DNA of 64,000 bases from assembly GCA_001567255.1 (NCBI GenBank), contig LNBW01000017.1, positions 40,285-104,284 on the forward strand. Direction: 5' to 3'. The translations under genes were made by a program, and so were the position numbers. Shown here one piece after another: positions 27,594 through 37,028 of this stretch. Source of the stretch: Bacteroidetes bacterium OLB9. GTDB lineage: Bacteria; Bacteroidota; Bacteroidia; Chitinophagales; Saprospiraceae. Positions within the stretch are counted from its first letter, which is position 1, and the number at the start of each line of letters is the position of its first letter. The notes beneath the pieces were generated by a model. That model was not told where the DNA came from. It saw nothing but the letters and a program-made list of their open reading frames with translations, and ran no database searches.

Positions 27594-28637
27594 TTAATAG
27601 CGGACAGCATCACCTTCTTCAAGATAAATGGCTCCTGTGGTGACCACATCGTAAATTCCTTCCAGTCCTGAACTAATGGCAACTTTATCGCCCAACAGCC
27701 GACCGATTTCTACTTGAACTTGATGTGCTTTTCCATCTTGTACGGTGAATACATAACCAGTCTTTCCATTGGTTTTGACTAGCGCCTCAACTGGAATCAC
27801 CTTTAGATTTTGCTTGATGGAAGGCTCGATGCTGATATCCGCCGTGAGGCCGACGGCTAGCTCTGAAGGAGCATCGTGCATTTTGATTTCTACATCAAAC
27901 GTACCACTGGCGTTGCCGCCTACAGATGATTTATTAGTGATCATACCCGTGAAATTACGGCCCGGATAAGCATCCATAGTGATGGCTACAGCATCGCCTT
28001 CTTTAGTACGTACCCAGTCTCTGTCCGTTAAACCAGCGCGGATGACCCAATCTTGCTTACCGGTACCTAAGATGACGTACACCGGATTGCCTGGTCCTGT
28101 GATTTCACCGTGGTACATGATTTGTTTGACCACCTTGCCGGAAATGGGTGAGCGGATTTCCGAATATTTCTTATTAAAACGAGCAGCCTCTGCTGTATGT
28201 CTAGCCACTTCAAAGGCTGTCTTGACATTCTGGTACTGCTCTAGGGTAGCCACACTATCTCGATACAAATTTTCCACCCGTTTGAGGTCTCTTTCAGCCT
28301 TTCCCAGAGCTTGCTCAGCCTGACTGACCTGAGCATTGATTTCGGTCATCTCAAGTGTAGCCAAGAGTTGACCTTTAGTGACTATATCACCTTCCTTTGA
28401 GTATGTTGTCCGGATTACTCCACCGGTTTTGAATGATGGTCTTGCTTCAGATTCGCTCATGACAATACCCATTACTTTGATTTTGCTACTTTCGGTGATA
28501 GTATCTATTTTGTGAATTTTTACAACTTTGGTAAAAACCTCTTGATCATCTTTTTGAGGTGATTGATCTTCTTTTGATGTGCATGACATGGACAACATGA
28601 CATAAAGAAAACCTAATACAATATATTTTGCTGACAT
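27594..28637 (-). CDS. RND efflux periplasmic adaptor (MFP), lipoprotein
   Basis: Membrane fusion protein that links the RND pump to the TolC channel. From the ATG at 28637 the start is MSAKYIVLGFLYVMLSMSC, an inner-membrane lipobox (LSMSC) with Cys19. The order is a lipoyl/barrel-sandwich half (KTGGVIRTTYSKEGDIVTKGQLLATLE), a coiled-coil hairpin (AQVSQAEQALGKAERDLKRVE), the second lipoyl half (IRSPISGKVVKQIMYHGE) and beta-barrel domains. A GTG start at 28676 would overlap tolC; the ATG is preferred because it leaves a clean signal peptide and a 13-base gap. Confidence 0.9.
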   Translation of the reverse strand: MSAKYIVLGFLYVMLSMSCTSKEDQSPQKDDQEVFTKVVKIHKIDTITESSKIKVMGIVMSESEARPSFKTGGVIRTTYSKEGDIVTKGQLLATLEMTEINAQVSQAEQALGKAERDLKRVENLYRDSVATLEQYQNVKTAFEVARHTAEAARFNKKYSEIRSPISGKVVKQIMYHGEITGPGNPVYVILGTGKQDWVIRAGLTDRDWVRTKEGDAVAITMDAYPGRNFTGMITNKSSVGGNASGTFDVEIKMHDAPSELAVGLTADISIEPSIKQNLKVIPVEALVKTNGKTGYVFTVQDGKAHQVQVEIGRLLGDKVAISSGLEGIYDVVTTGAIYLEEGDAVRY

Positions 28638-28650
28638 AAAAATTATGGAT

Positions 28651-30000
28651 TTAATCGATTTTATAAATTGCGGCACTATAAATCATCTCTGCCCATCTAG
28701 TCCACGCCTGATATCTTGCTATGAGCGCCTGAATCTGCATCTGGGTATATTGTGTTTGCGCATCTGTCAGTTCAAGATATCCTGATGTGCCTTCATTGTA
28801 TTTTCGGTAGATGTCATCATATAACTTCCTTGTAGCTTCAATCCTATGCGTATAGTTATTTGCTTGTTCTATAGCAGCAAGTAGATTTTCGCGCGCTATT
28901 TTGTTTTGCAAGGCTATCTGATTAGATGCATATTGTAACTGCTGTTCACTTGAAGCTATTTCTGTTTCTAGGATTTGTTTTTTGACATGATGTTTATTGC
29001 TATCAAAAATATTTACCTTAGCATTCACCCCCATCAGAACATAAGGCTGCCAACCAAAATCAAAATCCTGACTTCCTGCATCAACTTGTAAGCCTATTCT
29101 AGGTAAATAAAATTGTTTTTCGGCTTTATAGGCAAGATTTTGCATTTTAATGCTTTGTTGTATCTGATCGATTTCTTCTCTGGTATTTAATTCGTTAATT
29201 TGATCTATATTGGGTAAGTCTTTCGGTGATGGTCCTATAGGAATGTCCGCCATATCCTTTATGCCCAGGATAAATCGAAGGTAGTGTTCTGCAATGCGGA
29301 TATTTTTAGCTGCATCTATCTGTTGATTTTTTAGTAATGCTGATTGATTATCCAGACGTGCCAGATCTGAAGGTAAAGCGATACCATTTCTAATCATACT
29401 TTTAGTGGAGCGGATAGCTTCTGAAAGCAGTGTGTCTGCACTCATAAAGATTTTTTCAGCTTCATGTGCCATCTTGTACTGAAACCAAGCTGTCATGACA
29501 TCCTTGACCACCCATCTTTTATAGGCTTTGATTTCGAGTTGATTTAGGTTGATTTGCTCCAGACGTATGGCCTTGTTGATGGCTAGATCCGGATAATATA
29601 TAGGCTGAGTGAGACTGAATTTAGCATCGTAAAAATTATTGGGCAGCAGTCGTTCTTCTGTGTTTTCAATCGTAGGAAAAACATTGCTCTGAGTCAGGAT
29701 ATTGAGTGTCTGATATACAGGATTGAGCAAGTCTCCAACCGGAATGTCGATACTTCGTCCACCACTAGCAAGTGTGTATTGAATATTGGCACTTAACTCC
29801 GGTCCATACATTTTTTTAGCTTCATTGTATCGGAACTGAGCCACTGCAAGGTTAAAGTTTTTGCTTTTGAGTTGTGCGTTGTTGTTCCATGCACTTTCGA
29901 CAAGAGCTGAAAAATCCTGGCTTCGGAGTCCGTCTGATAGCAAAAGGATAATGGATAAAAGATACCACTTATTGAGCAAAGTTAAGACTGGATGTTTCAT
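28651..30000 (-). CDS. TolC family outer-membrane efflux channel
   Basis: A 449-residue outer-membrane factor with a signal peptide ending LLLSDGLRSQ. The mature chain shows the two-fold repeat of long helical coiled-coils typical of TolC (RYNEAKKMYGPELSANIQYTL and the ARYQAWTRWAEMIYSA end). It forms the exit duct of the tripartite pump encoded with its neighbours. Its start overlaps the stop of the TetR gene by four bases (ATGA), indicating translational coupling and a single transcript. Confidence 0.9.
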   Translation of the reverse strand: MKHPVLTLLNKWYLLSIILLLSDGLRSQDFSALVESAWNNNAQLKSKNFNLAVAQFRYNEAKKMYGPELSANIQYTLASGGRSIDIPVGDLLNPVYQTLNILTQSNVFPTIENTEERLLPNNFYDAKFSLTQPIYYPDLAINKAIRLEQINLNQLEIKAYKRWVVKDVMTAWFQYKMAHEAEKIFMSADTLLSEAIRSTKSMIRNGIALPSDLARLDNQSALLKNQQIDAAKNIRIAEHYLRFILGIKDMADIPIGPSPKDLPNIDQINELNTREEIDQIQQSIKMQNLAYKAEKQFYLPRIGLQVDAGSQDFDFGWQPYVLMGVNAKVNIFDSNKHHVKKQILETEIASSEQQLQYASNQIALQNKIARENLLAAIEQANNYTHRIEATRKLYDDIYRKYNEGTSGYLELTDAQTQYTQMQIQALIARYQAWTRWAEMIYSAAIYKID

Positions 30001-30632
30001 GATTGAGATCGGGAAGAATGGTTTAGAAAAATAGAATCAAGGGCAACATCAAGGCTCTGTTCTATGAGCGCTTGCGTATGGCCGGGTTTAATTATTTCCA
30101 GTCGATCAGTCAAAGCAAGGTTGACTAACCCATGTACACTGCTCCACAAATGAAGGGCAAGCAATTCATCATCCATATCCGGTATATGACAGGCATCAAC
30201 AGCTTCTCGGCATGTTAGTCTGATATACTCAAAGAGTCGCATACCTTGATCCCATTCTACACTGCATTTTTCAATATGTTGCATGGGTTTTTCGGAATTG
30301 AACATGATGTTATACCAGTCTTTATTTTTTATGCCAAAATGAATGTATGCTAGACCTAGTTTTCTAAGCCTTATCACCGGATTTGCTTCTGATGATTCTT
30401 GAGTGAGCGCATTAGTTAGAATTGTAAAACCAGTATTCATCAATTCATGCATGATGGCATCCTTGTCTTTAAAGTAGAGATAGATGGTAGCTGGACTATA
30501 TTCAATCATACCGGCAATTTTTCTAATGGAGAGTCCACGCTCACCTTGAACCAGAAGGATTTTTTTAGCTGCGTCCAGGATCTTACTTTTTAGTTTGATC
30601 TTTTCTCTTTCTTTTCTATCGGCTAGGCTCAT
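29997..30632 (-). CDS. TetR/AcrR family transcriptional regulator
   Basis: A 211-residue repressor-type protein. The N-terminal helix-turn-helix is at about 29-50 (GLSIRKIAGMIEYSPATIYLYF), with the conserved tail KDKDAIMHELM. The C-terminal ligand-binding domain carries a WHG-like signature (LALHLWSSVHGLVNLALT). As the first gene of the efflux operon it most likely senses a pump substrate and represses its own operon. A palindrome next to the -7 box fits this. Confidence 0.9.
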   Translation of the reverse strand: MSLADRKEREKIKLKSKILDAAKKILLVQGERGLSIRKIAGMIEYSPATIYLYFKDKDAIMHELMNTGFTILTNALTQESSEANPVIRLRKLGLAYIHFGIKNKDWYNIMFNSEKPMQHIEKCSVEWDQGMRLFEYIRLTCREAVDACHIPDMDDELLALHLWSSVHGLVNLALTDRLEIIKPGHTQALIEQSLDVALDSIFLNHSSRSQS

Positions 30633-30660
30633 ATATGCTATTATTAAATAAAAACGAGCA

Positions 30661-30700
30661 CAAAAGTACTAAACAGTGTTTATTATATTACTACTGTTTA
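30661..30700 (-). promoter_or_regulatory. efflux operon promoter and TetR-type operator
   Basis: On the minus strand a TACTTTTG -7 box (30661-30668) sits 28 bases upstream of the tetR start. Immediately upstream is the odd palindrome TAAACAGTGTTTA (30670-30682; 6+1+6), and 10 bases further ACTGTTTA (30693-30700), which repeats TGTTTA. This placement would let a bound TetR protein block the promoter. Confidence 0.6.
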
Positions 30701-30755
30701 TTTAATTTTTTTTAAAAAAATGTTAATTTTAAAGAAATCAATAATGTGGAGTTTT

Positions 30756-30763
30756 TAATTTTG
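30756..30763 (+). promoter_or_regulatory. -7 promoter element of the PAP2-like gene
   Basis: TAATTTTG matches TAnnTTTG. Transcription would begin near 30770, downstream of the alternative TTG start at 30766, which favours the ATG at 30781 as the start codon. Confidence 0.45.
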
Positions 30764-30780
30764 AGTTGCTGAAGGCACTA

Positions 30781-31480
30781 ATGATCAGGTTTTTTTGCAT
30801 ATTTGCACCGTATATGAGCAGAATATCAGCACAGATGGTTTCTTATATCATGCATCCGCTATTTATGGTTGGATACATGTTGTTATTTCTCATTCAAGCT
30901 AATCCTTATATTTTTGGATTTTCCGATGCTAAAGCCAAAGGGCTAGTACTGATTTCTGTTTTTACCATTGCTATTTTATTTCCAATGATAGCAATTTTGC
31001 TTATGAAAGCGCTGGGATTGATTTCTTCTATAGAGATGCCTGACAAAAAAGAGCGCATCGGACCTCTGATAGTGACAGGTCTTTTTTTATTTGTGGTTAT
31101 ATGTCAATATTCGCAATAACGATAATATTCCTCTAGCATTTTCGTTTTTTATGCTAGGTAGTACGATTGCTGTGTTTATGGCATTGATCATCAATAGTTT
31201 TATCAAAATCAGTTTACATACGATTGCAGCCGGTGGGTTTCTGATGGCGATGCTAATACTTGTGTATGATGTGACCTATGGATTTGTAGATTTTCCGGTA
31301 GCTTTCCTAGGTTTTGAATTTCGATTGAGTGACCGTATGATTTTGGTAATTGTTTCGTTGTTGGCCGGAGTGACAGGTACTGCGCGTTTATACCTCAAAT
31401 CACATTTAAAGGATGAAATTTATTTAGGCTACCTTATAGGGATTTTCTCACAGCTGGTAGCATATCGTATTTTCTTTTAA
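30781..31480 (+). CDS. PAP2-like multi-pass membrane protein, frame broken at a run of 7 T
   Basis: Two overlapping frames, 30781-31119 and 31091-31480, together make one protein. The first ends shortly after GPLIVTGLF. Removing one base from the T run at 31082-31088 gives GLFYLWLYVNIRNNDNIP and continues to 31480, about 232 residues with six or seven membrane segments. SFIKISLHTIAAGG resembles the Ser-x-His motif region of PAP2-type membrane phosphatases in Bacteroidota. This assignment is tentative. The gene lies directly upstream of dapD, with a 20-base gap. Confidence 0.6.
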
Positions 31481-31500
31481 AATAATAATATTTTTAATAA

Positions 31501-32316
31501 ATGGAGAAGTTGAAAAATACCATTGAGTTTCTTTGGGAAGATCGCAGTTTTTTATCATCAGAAGAAGCTAGAGATGCGGTGATTCAGGTGGTAGATATGG
31601 TAGATAAGGGTCAGCTCAGAGTTGCAGAGCCGGATGGCAATAAATGGAAGGTTAATGACTGGGTAAAGAAGGCCATCGTTCTTTATTTCCCTATACAAAA
31701 GATGGAAACCATTGAGATTGGTCCTTTTGAATTTCACGATAAAATTCCGCTTAAAAAAGGGTTTGCTAATCAGGGAGTGCGGGTTGTACCACATGCGATT
31801 GCAAGATTTGGTTCTTTTATAGAGTCAGGTGCAATCCTGATGCCATCCTATGTAAATATCGGTGCCTGGGTAGGTAGAGGTACAATGGTAGATACATGGG
31901 CAACAGTGGGTTCATGTGCACAAATAGGTAGAAATGTTCATTTATCCGGAGGTGTAGGGATAGGAGGTGTATTAGAACCACCACAAGCGAGTCCAACCAT
32001 CATCGAAGATGATTGCTTTATTGGTAGCCGTTGTATCGTAGTCGAAGGTGTCAGAGTGCGAAAGGAGGCAGTATTAGGAGCAAATGTAGTGTTGACCCAA
32101 TCGACACATATTATCGATGTATCCGGTGATGAACCAGTGACTTACAAAGGAGAAGTGCCAGAAAGGTCAGTTGTCATTCCTGGAAGCTACACCAAACGAT
32201 TTCCTGCAGGCGAATATCAAGTGCCTTGTGCATTGATAATCGGTCAGCGCAAGCCCTCTACTGATACTAAGGTTTCTCTCAATGATGCTCTGCGTGAATA
32301 TAATGTTGCAGTTTAA
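31501..32316 (+). CDS. dapD: tetrahydrodipicolinate N-succinyltransferase
   Basis: Step of the succinylase route to meso-diaminopimelate and lysine: transfers succinyl from succinyl-CoA to tetrahydrodipicolinate. The 271-residue protein is an N-terminal helical domain followed by a left-handed beta-helix of hexapeptide repeats (about 100-230), with VNIGAWVGRGTMVDTWATVG and GVGIGGVLEPPQASPTIIED as signatures. It is full length. The stop region overlaps the start of the next gene by 14 bases. With dacB downstream the pair serves peptidoglycan synthesis and maturation. Confidence 0.95.
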   Translation: MEKLKNTIEFLWEDRSFLSSEEARDAVIQVVDMVDKGQLRVAEPDGNKWKVNDWVKKAIVLYFPIQKMETIEIGPFEFHDKIPLKKGFANQGVRVVPHAIARFGSFIESGAILMPSYVNIGAWVGRGTMVDTWATVGSCAQIGRNVHLSGGVGIGGVLEPPQASPTIIEDDCFIGSRCIVVEGVRVRKEAVLGANVVLTQSTHIIDVSGDEPVTYKGEVPERSVVIPGSYTKRFPAGEYQVPCALIIGQRKPSTDTKVSLNDALREYNVAV

Positions 32317-33715
32317 CCATTTTTACAAGAAAATCGATTTACATATATTTTTGAAAAAAATAATATTTATAGTTTTTATAGTCTGTATTAGCATTGCCGC
32401 CACCGGGCAGAAAGTCAGAGGTTTTGATCAGGTGTCAGAAGATACCACCGAAGTAACCAGTCCGTCCATTCCTCCATCGATAACAGGCAAGCCATTGAGT
32501 TTTAATCAAAAACTGGGCGTACTTATTCAGTCTGATCCTATATTGAAGACAGGATTCTCAGGTCTTATCCTTTATGATTTGAATACAGATACATTGATTT
32601 ATAGTTACAATCAAGATAAATATTTTGTTGCTGCCTCTAATACAAAGCTTTTTACACTATATACCTGTCTCCACGCTTTCAGAGATTCAATACCTGCACT
32701 CAGGTATGTAGAAAACGACTCATCATTTATCTTCTGGGGAACAGCAGATCCTACTCTTGATCATCCATATTTTCAAGATAGTACCGTCATTAAAAAATTG
32801 AAGGAAAAAGCTAAAATGAAACGCATGATTCATGCGCTGAATGACCGTCTTTTGCCATATGGAACAGGATGGATGTGGGATGATTACAATGAAAGTTATC
32901 AACCTGAGATTACTGCTCTGCCAGTGCATGGAAATGTACTCACGGTGGATAAAAGTATGGGTTCGCTAACCATCAAGCCACAACTACTCATGAGCGATAC
33001 GGGCCGCGATGCTACATTGTCTGTGGTGCAGCGGAAGAGGGACAGTAATCATTTTGATTTTCCGGCAGGATTGTCTGAGTGGATGCGTTTCTATCAGGAA
33101 GTGCCGTATCAAAATGCAGCTTGGATTAATCATAGGCAGTTGGAGGAATTGTTGGGAGTACATATTGACACGGTGTCAATACGATTGCTTTATGAGGCAT
33201 CGACTATGTATTCATGGCCTGTCGATACTGTCTTGCAAAGAATGATGAGTAAGAGCGACAACATGTTGGCAGAACACCTACTACTTTGTGCCGGTATGGA
33301 AGTGGCAGATACACTGGATTTTAAACAAGTAGTGATGTGGGCTAAAGATACATTATTACAGGGCATACCTCAACAATTGTATTGGATGGATGGGTCTGGT
33401 CTGTCTCGATACAATCGGTTTACCCCGGAATCAATACTTTTTGTGCTCAAAAAAATATACAAGGAATTTCCTGAAGCTAGGTGGACTGCGTTATTTCCGA
33501 CGATCCGTAAGCGGACTTTACTCAGAGCAAGCCTACCGGTGATATATTACAAAAGTGGTTCGATGTCTGGCATTTACAACAATAGTGGATTTATCAAGAC
33601 TAAATCAGGTAAAACGCTGGCCTATTCGTTTATGAATAATAACTTCGGGAGCAAAGTGTCTGCGGCTAAAAATGCCACAGTATCGATATTAAATTACATA
33701 GCCAACAATTATTAG
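32303..33715 (+). CDS. dacB: D-alanyl-D-alanine carboxypeptidase/endopeptidase (PBP4, S13 family)
   Basis: Penicillin-binding protein that trims or opens peptidoglycan cross-links in the periplasm. All three active-site motifs are present: SNTK (SxxK) near residue 112, SDN (SxN) near 320 and KSG (KTG) near 418. A signal peptide (LKKIIFIVFIVCISIAATG) follows a short N-terminal lead. The ATG at 32303 is used; another ATG at 32282 would add seven residues. The stop codon lies in the loop of a hairpin that probably ends the transcript. Confidence 0.88.
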   Translation: MLQFNHFYKKIDLHIFLKKIIFIVFIVCISIAATGQKVRGFDQVSEDTTEVTSPSIPPSITGKPLSFNQKLGVLIQSDPILKTGFSGLILYDLNTDTLIYSYNQDKYFVAASNTKLFTLYTCLHAFRDSIPALRYVENDSSFIFWGTADPTLDHPYFQDSTVIKKLKEKAKMKRMIHALNDRLLPYGTGWMWDDYNESYQPEITALPVHGNVLTVDKSMGSLTIKPQLLMSDTGRDATLSVVQRKRDSNHFDFPAGLSEWMRFYQEVPYQNAAWINHRQLEELLGVHIDTVSIRLLYEASTMYSWPVDTVLQRMMSKSDNMLAEHLLLCAGMEVADTLDFKQVVMWAKDTLLQGIPQQLYWMDGSGLSRYNRFTPESILFVLKKIYKEFPEARWTALFPTIRKRTLLRASLPVIYYKSGSMSGIYNNSGFIKTKSGKTLAYSFMNNNFGSKVSAAKNATVSILNYIANNY

Positions 33716-33724
33716 AATTGTTGG
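33702..33724 (+). terminator. hairpin at the dacB stop codon
   Basis: CCAACAATT and AATTGTTGG form a perfect 9-bp stem with a 5-base loop that contains the TAG stop. The T tail is weak (TTATATT), so termination may be inefficient. Confidence 0.5.
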
Positions 33725-33808
33725 TTATATTAAGAATGTAAAATGGTCTTAATTCGGTTGTGTAGTCCAATACAAGGCTAGGATTTATAATTTTTGTCAA
33801 AATCTCCA

Positions 33809-33825
33809 TATCTTTGACCCAAAGA
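33809..33825 (+). promoter_or_regulatory. odhB -7 element within a small palindrome
   Basis: TATCTTTG (33809-33816) matches the -7 consensus and ends 17 bases before the ATG. TCTTTGACCCAAAGA (33811-33825) is a 6+3+6 inverted repeat across the probable start of transcription. It could be an operator or chance. Confidence 0.4.
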
Positions 33826-33833
33826 TTTGAAAT

Positions 33834-35096
33834 ATGAGTATTGTAGAAATGAAGGTGCCTACTATAGGCGAGTCAATAACAGAAGTTACACTATCACAGT
33901 GGCTGAAAAAGGACGGTGAGTTTGTCAATGTGGACGAGCCAATATGTGAATTTGAGTCAGATAAAGCGACACTGGAATTTCCTGCGGAAGCTTCAGGTAA
34001 ATTAATATATGTAGCCAGTGAAGGTGATGATTTGCCTATCGGTGCATTGGTCGCTAAAATTGACACCTCTGTTACTGCCGGGGCCGCTCCTTCTGCTCCT
34101 GAAGCACCTGCTACTACGACGACATCGGAAGCACCACCTAAAGAAACAAAACCACAGGCCCAACCTACTGCTACTAGTGATTCCTATGCAACAGGTCATC
34201 CATCACCGGCAGCTGGTAAAATACTTAGAGAAGGTGAGGTGAATCCTGCAGATGTTCAGGGTACAGGCAAAGATGGTCGTATCACTAAAGAAGATGCTCA
34301 AAAAGCTGTAGAAAATAAAACTTCAGCGCCGGCATCTACACCTACCACGCCATCTAATACAACACAAAATGCAACAACCCCGATAGTGCCTGGCAGTAGA
34401 AATACGCGTTCAGAAAAAATGAGTCGGATGCGTAGGACGATCGCTGCTAGATTAGTATCAGCAAAAAATAGTACCGCAATGCTGACTACCTTCAATGAGG
34501 TGGATCTGACTGAAGTTATTGCACTAAGGAAAAAATATCAGGAAAAATTTGTAGCTAAATACGGAGTAAAACTGGGATACATGTCTATTTTTGCTAAGGC
34601 TTGCGCCAAAGCACTGATGGAGATGCCGGATGTCAATGCACAGATTGACGAAAACAATATTCTCTATCATGATTATGTAGATATTTCGTTTGCGATTTCT
34701 ACACCGACAGGATTGGTGGTTCCTCCTATTCATAATGTGGAATCTCTAGGCTATCACGAAATCGAAATCAAGCTCAAAGAGTTAGCTGCTAAAGCTAGGA
34801 ATGGTGAATTGACTCTAGATGAAATGAAAGGTGGTACCTTTACCATTACCAATGGTGGTATTTTTGGCTCACTACTGAGTACACCGATTATTAATGAGCC
34901 TCAATCGGCAATATTAGGTATGCATGATATTAAAGATAGACCGATGGTTGTAGATGGACAGATAGTGGTCAGACCTATGATGTACCTTGCGCTGTCTTAT
35001 GATCACAGGATTATTGATGGTAGTACTTCAGTTACCTTCTTAGTGAGAGTGAAAGAACTACTTGAAGATCCGATTACCTTATTCATGGACTTATAA
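33834..35096 (+). CDS. sucB: 2-oxoglutarate dehydrogenase E2, dihydrolipoyl succinyltransferase
   Basis: TCA-cycle core enzyme that moves the succinyl group from lipoate to CoA. It contains one lipoyl domain (about 1-78) with Lys in ESDKATLEF, an Ala/Pro/Thr-rich linker, an E3-binding domain ([12 protein letters not shown] and [10 protein letters not shown]), a second flexible linker and the catalytic domain with YDHRIIDG near residue 390, holding the catalytic His and Asp. At 420 residues it is normal for bacterial OdhB. The E1 gene (sucA) and lpd are not adjacent. Confidence 0.93.
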   Translation: MSIVEMKVPTIGESITEVTLSQWLKKDGEFVNVDEPICEFESDKATLEFPAEASGKLIYVASEGDDLPIGALVAKIDTSVTAGAAPSAPEAPATTTTSEAPPKETKPQAQPTATSDSYATGHPSPAAGKILREGEVNPADVQGTGKDGRITKEDAQKAVENKTSAPASTPTTPSNTTQNATTPIVPGSRNTRSEKMSRMRRTIAARLVSAKNSTAMLTTFNEVDLTEVIALRKKYQEKFVAKYGVKLGYMSIFAKACAKALMEMPDVNAQIDENNILYHDYVDISFAISTPTGLVVPPIHNVESLGYHEIEIKLKELAAKARNGELTLDEMKGGTFTITNGGIFGSLLSTPIINEPQSAILGMHDIKDRPMVVDGQIVVRPMMYLALSYDHRIIDGSTSVTFLVRVKELLEDPITLFMDL

Positions 35097-35464
35097 TAGT
35101 CTGTGCCAGGTTGTACAGTTTTAGAATAATTCAAACTTAATGCTAGTAGGAAGTCTGATGATTAAGATTATTTCAAAACCTACAAAGCAAGAAATAGTTG
35201 ATGTCAATATCTGCAATTTTAAGATACGCTGTCAAACCTTCGTAAGATGAAAGGCAAAAACTCATTAGTGGACAATTCATAATTGCAGCAATACGAACCT
35301 TTCTTATAACTGATTTTAACCCTAATTTCACATCAGAAATTTGCTACATGAAAAGGTTAATTCATATTTATTTTGGTACTCGTTTTTCAGCCCTCGACAG
35401 AGTAAAATTATGCCTGCTAAATAAAAAGCAGAGCCTCAAATGTTATCAGCACTACCAAAGAAAT
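35097..35464. other. 368-base gap between sucB and asnA (convergent)
   Basis: Both flanking genes end here. I see no strong terminator hairpin, no consensus promoter and no convincing gene. A 41-codon frame from 35348 overlaps the asnA 3' end and shows no recognisable sequence. Confidence 0.4.
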
Positions 35465-36505
35465 CTACAATAAGAATATATTGGCTTTGCGACAGGTTTT
35501 TATCATCTCTTGTCCCCAAACTGAAGCCTGTACTTCACCAATGTGTGCTTTTTTAAGGAAGAACATGCAAAGTCTAGACTGACCTATTCCACCACCGATA
35601 GAAAGCGGCATTTCATCGTTGAGTAAACGTTGATGCCAATATAGGTGTTTTCGGTCTGAACACTGCTCTAAATCTAATTGTCGTACCAGTGCAGCCTTGT
35701 CCACTCGGATACCCATAGAGGATAATTCAAAAGAACGGTTCAAGATGTTGTTCCAAACAATTAAATCACCGTTGATGCCCTTATAACCATTTTCCGTTTC
35801 TGTTGTCCAGTCATCGTAATCTGGTGCACGACCATCGTGTTTTTCTCCGTTAGATAGTTGGCCACCGATTCCTATGAGAAAGACTGCTCCATGTGCTCGA
35901 GCGGCTGCGTGCTCTCTTTCAGATGGTGACAAATCGGGGTACATAGAGAGGAGATCTTCGGTATGCAGGAAGGTAATTTCATCAGGCAACTCGGGTAGGA
36001 TTTTAGGGTAGGATTCATGTATCAGGTATTCGGTGCGTTTCATGGCTTCATAGATTTTGCGCACAGTTTGCTTGAGAAAGTTCAGGCTCCTATCAGATTC
36101 TGAAATATGTAACTCCCAGTCCCATTGATCGACATAAAGCGAGTGGAGGTTGTCCAGCTCTTCATCTGCTCTGATGGCATTCATATCGGTGTATAATCCA
36201 TATCCAAGCGGTATGTCTAAATCAGCCAGCATCATACGTTTCCACTTTGCAAGAGAGTGCACCACTTCTGCACGTGCATCGTTCAGGTACTTTACTGGAA
36301 AGGTAACTGCACGCTCAGTGCCACTTAGATCGTCATTGATACCCATACCTTGCATTACAAATAAAGGCGCAGTCACGCGTCGTAGTTTTAGCTCGGATGA
36401 CAAGTTTTGCTGAAACGTATCTTTAACCATTTTGATGGCTTTTTCTGTTTTTTTAACATCCATCAGCGGTTTATAATCTGAAGGAATAATTAATCCATTG
36501 TTCAT
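35465..36505 (-). CDS. asnA: aspartate-ammonia ligase (asparagine synthetase A)
   Basis: ATP-dependent amidation of aspartate with free ammonia; structurally a class II tRNA-synthetase relative. The 346-residue protein shows LKLRRVTAPLFV near residue 40, ERAVTFPVKYLND, HSLYVDQWDWE near 120 and the C-terminal SIGGGIGQSRLCMFFL with the ATP-binding Arg. It is complete and stands alone. Confidence 0.93.
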   Translation of the reverse strand: MNNGLIIPSDYKPLMDVKKTEKAIKMVKDTFQQNLSSELKLRRVTAPLFVMQGMGINDDLSGTERAVTFPVKYLNDARAEVVHSLAKWKRMMLADLDIPLGYGLYTDMNAIRADEELDNLHSLYVDQWDWELHISESDRSLNFLKQTVRKIYEAMKRTEYLIHESYPKILPELPDEITFLHTEDLLSMYPDLSPSEREHAAARAHGAVFLIGIGGQLSNGEKHDGRAPDYDDWTTETENGYKGINGDLIVWNNILNRSFELSSMGIRVDKAALVRQLDLEQCSDRKHLYWHQRLLNDEMPLSIGGGIGQSRLCMFFLKKAHIGEVQASVWGQEMIKTCRKANIFLL

Positions 36506-37028
36506 GATCCTTGTTTTATACTATGATAAGGTGCAATTAAAACTTATCAGTTTTGTTAGTTAGCTAAGTTTTTTAAAGAATAATCTTCGTCCGAAATAAA
36601 TTTTATTGGATATAGTAAGATTATTAATTTGCTGTAAACAGAATTAAGTGTTTTAAATTTGGTGCAATTATAGTTATAAGAGAGGAAACTACAAAGAAAG
36701 AAAGATATGGATTTACAATTTTGGATCGAAAATCTGAAGCTTTTTAGATCCAAAGCCGACCTTATTTTTTAGTATTTGACTTGTATTTTTCAGTGTTTGA
36801 CCTCAAGGAGTAGTGTATTTTGAGAACAATAAGCGATAGGTATGAATAAGGTAGAAATGAGCGATTTACAGCAATTATTAGAGCTGCTAAAGATTAGTAT
36901 AAGTGGTTTATAAAAAAATAATTGCCTTTATTAATAATATCAGTATATACATTTCTGTTCTAAGTATTGAATCTAAAAGTTTTTAATCTAACAAATTAAA
37001 ATTTATAAAATCCAGTCAACTACCTATT
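36506..37028. other. 523-base divergent gap with an inverted and a direct repeat
   Basis: Upstream region of both asnA and the TPR gene. TTTGGATC (36720-36727) and GATCCAAA (36747-36754) form an 8-bp inverted repeat with a 19-base loop. AGTATTTGAC (36771-36780) and AGTGTTTGAC (36792-36801) are direct repeats 21 bases apart, two helix turns. A 23-codon frame (36842-36913, beginning MNKVEMSDLQQ) is too short to call. I see no RNA gene. Confidence 0.45.

Noticed and set aside
36556..36753. 65-codon minus-strand frame upstream of asnA
   Set aside because: It is Ser/Asn/Lys-rich with no motif, and it spans the inverted repeat. It is more likely non-coding.
36842..36913. 23-codon plus-strand frame (MNKVEMSDLQQ...)
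   Set aside because: It is too short to support without conservation, though its helical look makes it worth comparing in relatives.
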